This document shows, in pieces, positions 17,093-24,080 of a stretch of DNA of 64,000 bases. Each line of letters begins with the position of its first letter. Position 1 is the stretch's first letter. This DNA is from Betaproteobacteria bacterium (lineage in GTDB: Bacteria > Pseudomonadota > Gammaproteobacteria > Burkholderiales > SG8-41): the NCBI GenBank assembly GCA_947486575.1, contig CANKUB010000007.1:17823-81822 (forward strand), given 5' to 3'. A program made the translations under genes and the position numbers. Under the pieces are notes generated by a model. The model had not been told where the DNA came from. It saw nothing but the letters and a program-made list of their open reading frames with translations, and did not search any database.

Positions 17093-17734
17093 TTACGCGG
17101 CGCGCCAGTCAAAATGCGTCACGCCCGCTTCGCTCAGGTGCGTAATATCGCCCCACGACATTTCCACCCACGCGCCACCATCGCGACGGAAGGTATTCAA
17201 GCTCGCGTTGTACAGCGGCGCATCGCGTTTTTCACTAAGCGACATGTTGCGCGCAGCACGGTACAGGGTGTCGAGAATCATGCCGTGCGTGACCACTACG
17301 ACGCATTCATCAGGGTGCGCGTTTGCGATCGCATTCAGACACGCCAAACTGCGGTCAAAAAACTGGCGCGGGCTTTCGCCACCTGGCACAGCGTAGTCGG
17401 GATCACGCTGCGAAAAGCGCGCGTGTTCTTCCGGGTAACGCTGCGTCATCTCCGGATAGGTCAACCCTTCAAAAATACCGAAGGTGCGTTCGCGCAACGC
17501 AGGATCACGCCGAATGTCGCGACCACTCGCACGCGAAATGGCAGCAGCCGTTTCATACGCACGCGACAAATCACTGCTATAGAGTGCCGTAAATGAATGC
17601 TGCGCCATGCGCTGCCCCACCGCTTCGGCCTGCGCGCGGCCAATGTCAGAGAGTGGTGTATCGGTTTGCCCCTGCATACGCCGCTCGCGGTTCCACGCGG
17701 TTTCACCGTGGCGTATCAAAATCATTTCTGTCAT
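17093..17734 (-). CDS. Histidine phosphatase family protein (GpmB-like)
   Basis: A 213-residue phosphoglycerate-mutase-like phosphatase. The phospho-acceptor motif LIRHGETAWN has its His at residue 9, and the second catalytic His lies in VVVVTHGMILD (about residue 153). The motif FEGLTYPEM lies between them. Members of this size are usually broad-specificity phosphatases acting on sugar or nucleotide phosphates rather than true mutases. The start at 17734 gives the standard N-terminus MTEMILIRHGE. The frame could extend to 17788 without family support. It is probably the first gene of the unit with the lipase and the lipoprotein peptidase. Confidence 0.85.
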   Translation of the reverse strand: MTEMILIRHGETAWNRERRMQGQTDTPLSDIGRAQAEAVGQRMAQHSFTALYSSDLSRAYETAAAISRASGRDIRRDPALRERTFGIFEGLTYPEMTQRYPEEHARFSQRDPDYAVPGGESPRQFFDRSLACLNAIANAHPDECVVVVTHGMILDTLYRAARNMSLSEKRDAPLYNASLNTFRRDGGAWVEMSWGDITHLSEAGVTHFDWRAA

Positions 17735-17863
17735 GTTCGGGATTACCCTTCTGCCTTCAGCAAAATATGATGGTGATGAGCGAGTCAAAAAATATACATT
17801 AAAACAATGGGTTGCGATGTATTGTGATACAGATACCCACTATCTCACGTTTAGCTAAAATCA

Positions 17864-18580
17864 TCAAAATAGAAAAAATGAATTTTTTGGCGGGCCCGCC
17901 TTCTTATCCTGCTCACGCTTTTTTTGTGCCGCTGCACGCTCGACCTCCTGTTGCTCGCGTAACTGCCTGGCCTGCTCACGTTCGGCCGCAGTTTGCTCCT
18001 TTTGCATGCGCTGGGCATCACGTGTTTCTTCGCCGCGTGCTTTTGCCGCCTCACGTTCAGGCGCTTCCGCATCACGCTTTGCGTCGCGCGCGGCCTTGGT
18101 AGCCGTTTTTTTCTCCGAGTCCTCACGTTGCGCCTTATCAGCCAGCGCCTGCCGCTGCTCGCGTGCCTTGGCGCGTTCAGCGCGTGCTTTGGCTTGTTCC
18201 GCTCGCGCTGCGTCACCGCGCGCTTTCGCCGCCGCCAATTCGGGCGCCTCTAGTTTCGCTAACGCTTCCTGATTCTGCTTGAGCGCGGCCTGACTGCGGC
18301 TCAACTGACTCTGACTTACGCGCACGCGGCTACTCGCGTTATCGATTCTCGCTTTGTCGCCACTCTTGCGAATGTCTTCGAGTGTTGCGCGATCACGCTT
18401 AAGCTGCGTCCGATCTTGCGCTACTTGCTGCCGGGCCGCTGCGATGTTGGCTTGAAGCGTCGGCTTACTGTCTGCCGCAAGCGCCGGGGCCACCGGAATG
18501 CCGGGGACGGACGGCTGCGCGCCAGCTTGGGAACCCAGCAGCATCAGTGCCAGCATCAGGATTGAAAATATTCTGCGCAT
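17864..18580 (-). CDS. Exported low-complexity coiled-coil protein, unknown function
   Basis: A 238-residue protein with a signal peptide (about 1-21, ending AGAQP). From about residue 40 to the end it is dominated by A, K, R, E and Q in heptad-like runs (for example LKRDRATLEDIRKS and AERAKAREQRQALADKA), so it is predicted to be one long helix. No catalytic domain is visible. It ends with an aromatic tail, NSFFLF. I do not recognise a family. It could be a structural periplasmic protein. It is alone between the phosphatase gene and the divergent TauE gene. Confidence 0.6.
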   Translation of the reverse strand: MRRIFSILMLALMLLGSQAGAQPSVPGIPVAPALAADSKPTLQANIAAARQQVAQDRTQLKRDRATLEDIRKSGDKARIDNASSRVRVSQSQLSRSQAALKQNQEALAKLEAPELAAAKARGDAARAEQAKARAERAKAREQRQALADKAQREDSEKKTATKAARDAKRDAEAPEREAAKARGEETRDAQRMQKEQTAAEREQARQLREQQEVERAAAQKKREQDKKAGPPKNSFFLF

Positions 18581-18712
18581 GGTTTCTTGCGAGTTAAAAA
18601 CCCAAAATCTGATAACGCAGTAACCAAACCATCGGTTAACGCGTCATTGTAACGGTTCTGGTTATACTCACCGCTGCTCATCCGATTGTTGCCGCGCGCC
18701 ACGCCTTTCACC

Positions 18713-19450
18713 ATGCCGCCACTTGAAGTCCTGATTTTTGCGCCGCTAGTCGTGCTGATTGCCTATTTGATTTTCGGCATATCCGGGTTCGGCTCTACGC
18801 TGATTGCGGTGCCGGTGCTGGCACACCTGATGCCGCTGAAATTCGTCATCCCCGTGGTGGTCTTGCTTGATTGTGTCAGCGCCATCAGCATGGGCGTCAA
18901 GCTGCGTGCGGATGTGTGGAAGAGCGAATTCATCCCCATGTTGCCGTTCCTGCTGGTGGGCCTGTTTATCGGTGCGTTTGTTTTGATGAATGTGTCTGCA
19001 CAGTGGCTACTGCTGATATTGGGTGGATTTGTACTGCTATTCGGCATGAACTACCTGATCGACCGAAAATCACGCATCAGGCTGCCGCGCTGGGCTGTGG
19101 CACCCATTGGCGTCTTCGCGGGCACTACATCGTCTGCATTTGGTGTCGGCGGCCCGCTCTATGTGTTTTATTTTACCGCGCGCGGTGCAACGCCCGAACA
19201 AATACGCGCCACCGTGCCCGCAGTATTTTCATTTACCACCGTCGCGCGCATCGCCATCTTCGCCAGCGTGGGCTTGTTCAACACGCAAATGGTCATTGCC
19301 GCCGCTGCATTGTTGCCGGTGATGGCACTGGGGCTGTGGTGCGGCCACCGGCTGCACGGACGGCTCTCGCGCGAACAGGCGATACGCATTATTGGCGGAT
19401 TGCTGCTGTTAAGTGGCACTTCACTCATCGTGCGCGCGGTTGCAAGCTGA
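18713..19450 (+). CDS. TauE/SafE family sulfite/anion exporter
   Basis: A 245-residue membrane protein with about eight predicted helices arranged as two repeats. The motif GISGFGSTLIAVPVL lies in the first half and its counterpart GTTSSAFGVGGPLYVFYF in the second, as in the TauE/SafE family of putative sulfite, sulfonate or organic-anion exporters. The start at 18713 (MPPLEVL) is preferred over the longer TTG frame from 18686, which adds nine residues of no family character. Substrate unknown. The presence of soxCD in the same window is compatible with sulfite handling, but the genes are 16 kb apart. Confidence 0.85.
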   Translation: MPPLEVLIFAPLVVLIAYLIFGISGFGSTLIAVPVLAHLMPLKFVIPVVVLLDCVSAISMGVKLRADVWKSEFIPMLPFLLVGLFIGAFVLMNVSAQWLLLILGGFVLLFGMNYLIDRKSRIRLPRWAVAPIGVFAGTTSSAFGVGGPLYVFYFTARGATPEQIRATVPAVFSFTTVARIAIFASVGLFNTQMVIAAAALLPVMALGLWCGHRLHGRLSREQAIRIIGGLLLLSGTSLIVRAVAS

Positions 19451-19479
19451 TTGCGGGCTGATTGCGGCCCGACTGCGGG

Positions 19480-20574
19480 CTAAGTCGTCGATCCGCCCTG
19501 TATCAGCAATTGTACAAAGCGCCGGATATTCACGTTACTTTGCGTACTCACGGATGTAAATTCAATACCGGCAAGGCGGCGGCCGTCTCGCTCAATCATG
19601 CGTAATACTCTTGCATACAGGTCTGTTGCTGCGGTACCTGCGATCGCCAGATTCAGATCGAGCTTGATATCAGCTTGCGCCGGCACCTCGATATCCAGCA
19701 AGGCCAGCACACCGTTGTAGCTGATATCCAGAATCGTGCCGCTATACATTTCAGGCGCGACTGATTTGCCCTTTAGCAGTTGAAATTTAAAGGAAATATT
19801 GGTTTCCACGCGCGGGCTTTTGCGGATTTCCTGACGCGGCACAATCTTGTTCGCCGACGGTATGCCCAACACTTCATAGAGATTGACCGGATTTTTCTTA
19901 CCCTTGACGTACACATCCGTCGGCAATGCCGCCGTGACGAAATCGCGCACGAGCATAAAAGTGGCTTCGCTCACCAGAATTTGCCCGCGTAAACTGTAGG
20001 CCTCAATGCGTGAAGCGAGATTCACTTCTTCGCCGATCACGGTGTACTCAGCGTAAATTTCCGAACCGAGTACGCCGGCCATCACGGTGCCGGTGTTGAT
20101 ACCGATACCCATGTTTAATTCCGGCATGCCATTCTTTTTATGCTGCTTGTTGATCTCAAACAGCGCGAGCTGCATATCCACCGCGCAGGAAACCGCACGG
20201 ATGCTATCGTCGTCGCGGCTCGTCGGCGCACCGAACAAGACCATGATCGAATCACCGATGAACTTATCGACCGTGCCGCCGTGGTCAAAGGCGATTTCAC
20301 TCATTTTGACCAGATAGCGGTTTAATACTTCCAGCAGTTCAGGTGCCGGATGGGATTCCAGAATCGCGGTAAATCCGCGCAAATCCGTAAATAGAATGGT
20401 AACAACGCGCGATGAAAATGTTTCGCCGTTGTTCAGACCCATCGCGCTATGGACCGCATCCTTCAATGCCAGTACAAGTTGTTGGCGCACGGCGGGCGGC
20501 AGCGGCGCGCCCTTTTCCCGCTCGATCAGGGTTTGTATGCTTTGCAGCATTAACGAGGGTGAGGGCGTTTTCAT
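19480..20574 (-). CDS. Class III nucleotide cyclase fused to a PilZ domain
   Basis: A 364-residue cytoplasmic protein. A short helical lead is followed by a class III cyclase domain (about 55-235). Both metal-binding aspartates are present (LFTDLRGF, Asp64; FIGDSIMVLFG, Asp108), and the adenine-type lysine lies in DKFIGD (Lys104). The YTVIGEEVNLASR segment supplies the transition-state Asn and Arg. A PilZ domain follows (about 250-360) with an intact c-di-GMP signature: RKSPR (251-255) and DISYNG (283-288). Inference: cyclic-di-GMP controls cAMP (or cGMP) synthesis within one polypeptide. The start at 20574 is an ATG, and the frame extends to 20613 without a better site. Confidence 0.85.
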   Translation of the reverse strand: MKTPSPSLMLQSIQTLIEREKGAPLPPAVRQQLVLALKDAVHSAMGLNNGETFSSRVVTILFTDLRGFTAILESHPAPELLEVLNRYLVKMSEIAFDHGGTVDKFIGDSIMVLFGAPTSRDDDSIRAVSCAVDMQLALFEINKQHKKNGMPELNMGIGINTGTVMAGVLGSEIYAEYTVIGEEVNLASRIEAYSLRGQILVSEATFMLVRDFVTAALPTDVYVKGKKNPVNLYEVLGIPSANKIVPRQEIRKSPRVETNISFKFQLLKGKSVAPEMYSGTILDISYNGVLALLDIEVPAQADIKLDLNLAIAGTAATDLYARVLRMIERDGRRLAGIEFTSVSTQSNVNIRRFVQLLIQGGSTT

Positions 20575-20628
20575 TCGCAGATCATACGAGATACGAGGGG
20601 CATATTCGGGCAACGCATGGTGTCGATA

Positions 20629-21819
20629 CTACACCCGCGTGCTGCGCAATGGCGCGAGGTATTCACCGATGCGCCGCACCCCCTCGCGCAGCCGCTCTAC
20701 CGGGCGCGTATAGGCAAAGCGCACATGTTCGCACGCACGATGCGCGCCAAAATCGATGCCGGGTGTGATGGCTACACCCGCTTTTTCGAGCATATCCAGC
20801 GCAAAAGCGTGACTGTCGTGGGTGAAGCGTGAGCAATCGGCATAGACGTAAAACGCGCCGGGCGGCGTGTGTGGAATATCAAATCCCAGCTCGCGCAACG
20901 CGGGCACCAGATAGTCACGGCGCCTGCGAAATTCCGCGCGGCGCGCTTCGCAGATGGCGAGTGTTTCCGGCTGAAAAGCCACTAGTGCAGCAAGTTGCGC
21001 GGGCGTGGGCGCAGAAAGGTAAATATTTTGTGACAGTTTATCCAGCTCGCGAATGTAGCGCTGTGGCACCACCATCCAGCCCAGCCGCCAGCCTGTCATA
21101 TTAAAATACTTTGAAAAGCTATTGATGACGAAAACATTCTCACCCGCATCCACGGCAGTATGCGTGATGCCTTCGTAGACTAGGCCATGATAGATTTCAT
21201 CGACGATCAACGCGCCGCCACGCCCCTGCGCGAAAGCCGCCATCGCGGCGATCTCCGTTTGCGTAATCAGTGTGCCGGTCGGATTAGAAGGCGTCGCAAC
21301 CAGCGCCGCAACGGTACGCGCACCCCAATGTTGTTCGATCAACGCCTGCGTCAATTGATACTGCGTGGCGGGGCCGACAGGGATGCCGACTGCCTCACCC
21401 TCCATCATGCGTACGAAGTGCCGGTTAGCAGGATAGCCAGGGTCTGCCATCAGCACCTGATCGCCCGGATTCACCAGTGCGGCTATCGCCAGCAACAGCG
21501 CGCCGGATGAACCGGAGGTAATCACCACCCGCGAGGCATCCAGCGCAACGCCGTAGCGTGTCTGGTAAAAGCCCGCTATGGCCTCGCGCAACTCAGGTAT
21601 GCCCAATGCGGGCGTGTAAAACAACTCGCCGTGTTCCAGCGCGCGGATGCCCGCCTCGCACACCGGGCGTGGTGTTGGAAAATCCGGTTCGCCGATCTCC
21701 ATATGAACGATGTCGCGCCCCTGCGCTTCCAGCGCCCTGGCGTGTGCCAGCAGCTCCATCACATGAAAAGGCTCGATCCCGCGCATGCGGTGCGCGAGCG
21801 GAGAAACGGATGGCGTCAC
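20629..21819 (-). CDS. PLP-dependent aminotransferase (class I/II)
   Basis: A 396-residue fold-type I aminotransferase. The PLP lysine lies in SFSKYFNMTGWRLGW (about residue 237). Other signatures are MEIGEPDFPTP near the N-terminus, ATPSNPTGT (about 158-166), and the DEIYHGLVYEG segment with the cofactor-binding Asp and Tyr. The layout matches the AspC/PatA-like subgroup that transaminates aspartate, aromatic or other amino acids. Exact specificity is not readable. The start used is a GTG, and an ATG 11 codons further in (MRGIEPF) is an alternative. It follows the DoxX gene on the same strand. Confidence 0.88.
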   Translation of the reverse strand: MTPSVSPLAHRMRGIEPFHVMELLAHARALEAQGRDIVHMEIGEPDFPTPRPVCEAGIRALEHGELFYTPALGIPELREAIAGFYQTRYGVALDASRVVITSGSSGALLLAIAALVNPGDQVLMADPGYPANRHFVRMMEGEAVGIPVGPATQYQLTQALIEQHWGARTVAALVATPSNPTGTLITQTEIAAMAAFAQGRGGALIVDEIYHGLVYEGITHTAVDAGENVFVINSFSKYFNMTGWRLGWMVVPQRYIRELDKLSQNIYLSAPTPAQLAALVAFQPETLAICEARRAEFRRRRDYLVPALRELGFDIPHTPPGAFYVYADCSRFTHDSHAFALDMLEKAGVAITPGIDFGAHRACEHVRFAYTRPVERLREGVRRIGEYLAPLRSTRV

Positions 21820-21870
21820 GAGAGCACTACTGATCGTTTCTTCCGACGGATGCAGGATTCTCGGCTATTT

Positions 21871-22290
21871 TCAACAGGCCTCGTCGCTATCCACACTCAA
21901 CGCACCGCTGCCCATACCCAGAATCATCAGCAGTGCGCCAATGATGGCGAGATTTTTTACGAAGTGGTGAAACTGATTGAGTTGCAGCGGCTCCGGGTAC
22001 GTCCAATAGCCGTGAAAATAAAGTGTGGTCGGGATCATGAAAACGATCAGTGCCAATGCGCCCCAGCGTGCTCGCCAGCCGACCAGAATCATCGTGCCGC
22101 CGATGAACAACGCGGCAATCGCCAGTGGCAGCAGAATTTGCGGTTCCGGTATGCCGCGCGCGGCCATCAGTGCAGTGGTTTTGCCATAGCTGAGCACTTT
22201 ATCAAAGCCCGATTGCAAAAAAATAAACGCGAGCAAAATGCGCCCGAGCAATGGCGCAAAAGACTTTGACAGGCCGCATAAAAAGCTCAC
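21871..22290 (-). CDS. DoxX family membrane protein
   Basis: A 139-residue protein with four predicted membrane helices. The N-terminal LLGRILLAFIFLQSGFDKVL is the usual DoxX signature. DoxX proteins are linked to thiosulfate:quinone oxidation in archaea, but most bacterial members, like this one, have unknown function and are often near redox or detoxification genes. It lies 30 bases after the dienelactone hydrolase gene on the same strand and is probably co-transcribed with it. Confidence 0.82.
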   Translation of the reverse strand: MSFLCGLSKSFAPLLGRILLAFIFLQSGFDKVLSYGKTTALMAARGIPEPQILLPLAIAALFIGGTMILVGWRARWGALALIVFMIPTTLYFHGYWTYPEPLQLNQFHHFVKNLAIIGALLMILGMGSGALSVDSDEAC

Positions 22291-22320
22291 GGGATACTCC
22301 TGATGATAAGTGCCAACATC

Positions 22321-23253
22321 TTATGCGTTGACACCGTTGCGCTTGAACCATGCAAGACAACGATCCCACCCGTCAATAGCCTCTTTCTCGCGGTAACTGG
22401 TGCGATAGTCAGCGAAGAACGCGTGCGGTGTGTCCGGATAAATGTGTATCGTTGATGGCTCACTCATGAGTTTTTTGTTCAGTGCGGCCTTCATTTGCTC
22501 GATGTCCTTGATCGGTATCCCCGCGTCGCTGGCCCCATACAAACCCAGCACCGGCACACGGATGTTGTTGACGACATCCAGCGGGTGCATCGGCGTCGCA
22601 GCACTGATGTCTCCGGTTAAACGGCCATACCATGCCACACTGGCTTTCACGTAATCGTTGTGCGCGGGATACAGCCAGGCGATGCGCCCGCCCCAGCAAA
22701 AGCCCGTAATGCCCAGTTTATAACGACTGCCGCCGTTGATTTCTGCCCAGCGCACAGTGGCGTCAATATCGCGCATCACCTGCCAGTCGGAAACCTTGCT
22801 GACAATTTGCTCGAAAATTTCCTTGTTGTCTTTCAGTTTCGACGCATCCCCCTGCCGGTGAAACAATTCCGGCGCAATAGCGAGATAACCCTGCTGCGCA
22901 AAGCGGCGGCACACATCTTTGATGTGCTCATGCACACCAAAAATCTCCTGCACCACTACCATGATGGGCAGCGATGACGGCGAAGCCGGCGTGCGCATCA
23001 TGCTAGGCATGGCGTAGTACGCCGGAATAGTGCCGTTATCAGTGGGCACCTGCACCATGCGCACGGTGAGATTCAGCGCCCCGGTGTGAACCATCGTTTG
23101 TGCGCAAACCGGTTGCGCGGCCAGCGCAAAGCCCGCCACCACGGAACTCATGGAACCCGCCATAAAATCGCGACGCGACCAATGCGGCTTATGGGTGTTA
23201 TGGGTGGTTAGCGCCAGCAAGTCTTCGCGCGCGTTATTGCTGATGTTTCTCAT
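22321..23253 (-). CDS. Tat-exported dienelactone hydrolase family protein
   Basis: A 310-residue hydrolase with a twin-arginine signal at 27-32 (RRDFMAG) followed by a hydrophobic stretch, so the folded enzyme should be exported to the periplasm. The catalytic cysteine lies in GFCWGG (Cys186), with an Asp in YGASDAGIP and the His in TPHAFF. This Cys-Asp-His triad is that of the dienelactone hydrolase family. The cytoplasmic enzymes open dienelactones in chlorocatechol breakdown. Exported relatives are common and unassigned. It is followed by doxX and preceded by the Lrp regulator gene. Confidence 0.87.
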   Translation of the reverse strand: MRNISNNAREDLLALTTHNTHKPHWSRRDFMAGSMSSVVAGFALAAQPVCAQTMVHTGALNLTVRMVQVPTDNGTIPAYYAMPSMMRTPASPSSLPIMVVVQEIFGVHEHIKDVCRRFAQQGYLAIAPELFHRQGDASKLKDNKEIFEQIVSKVSDWQVMRDIDATVRWAEINGGSRYKLGITGFCWGGRIAWLYPAHNDYVKASVAWYGRLTGDISAATPMHPLDVVNNIRVPVLGLYGASDAGIPIKDIEQMKAALNKKLMSEPSTIHIYPDTPHAFFADYRTSYREKEAIDGWDRCLAWFKRNGVNA

Positions 23254-23379
23254 GCCATCCTCAAGCTAACAATGAGTTGATTAACCATGACATTATGCCA
23301 AATTTTGGTATCTGACAGGTAAGCCTTTCCCGGTTTGGCAATGGCCCGGAAATGCCGCATAAACTGCCTCTATTGCAAG

Positions 23380-23928
23380 CTATTTAGAACGATAGCGGCG
23401 TGAATTTGAAACTTTTGCAACCTTGGCAGGCAACGGCAGTGCGGTTTTGTATTTAACCTGCTTCAAGGCAAAGCTCGAACGAATGTTGGATACGCCCGGA
23501 ATTTTCGCCAGATAATCCACGATAAAACGCTCCAGCGACTGCATATCGGACACCACCACACGCAGCAGATAATCGGCGTCACCGGTCATCAGGTAACACT
23601 CCATCACCTCGTCGCGTGCCAGCACCGAGTTTTCAAACGTGTCGAGCGCATCGCGCATTTGTTTTTCGAGGCTGACTTGAATGAAAACGCTCACGGTAAG
23701 GCCCAGCTTGATCGGGTCCAACAACGTTACATAGCGGCGTATCAGCCCCGCCTGTTCGAGATCGCGCACGCGGCGCAAACACGGCGACGGTGACAGAAAT
23801 ATCTTCTCCGCCAGATCGGCGTTGGTCAGTCGCGCATCGTGTTGTAGCGCCGCGAGAATGCGCCAGTCCGTTTCATCCAGCGTCACTGAATTCTGTAAAT
23901 CAGCAATTTCCTGCTTTTTAGTATTCAT
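23380..23928 (-). CDS. Lrp/AsnC family transcriptional regulator
   Basis: A 182-residue regulator. An N-terminal winged helix-turn-helix (about 17-65, with [20 protein letters not shown] and [13 protein letters not shown]) is followed by an AsnC/RAM ligand-binding domain (about 80-160). It is divergent from the AceE/MdeB-like gene, with 152 bases between the starts, the usual place for autoregulation and control of the neighbour. Known parallel: in Pseudomonas putida the Lrp-type MdeR controls the methionine gamma-lyase operon that includes the E1-like mdeB. The effector here is unknown but is likely an amino acid. Confidence 0.88.
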   Translation of the reverse strand: MNTKKQEIADLQNSVTLDETDWRILAALQHDARLTNADLAEKIFLSPSPCLRRVRDLEQAGLIRRYVTLLDPIKLGLTVSVFIQVSLEKQMRDALDTFENSVLARDEVMECYLMTGDADYLLRVVVSDMQSLERFIVDYLAKIPGVSNIRSSFALKQVKYKTALPLPAKVAKVSNSRRYRSK

Positions 23929-24080
23929 ATTAAAGAATATTATTGCTTACAGACTTACTTTTCAAGCAAAACACGCAAACACACACCCAACGCAACCGCC
24001 TACCATTGGGTGCTTCGCCAAAATGCAACGAAAAGTTTTATTTCTGCAAAATCGTCCGATTCATCAGGATAACAACGCTC

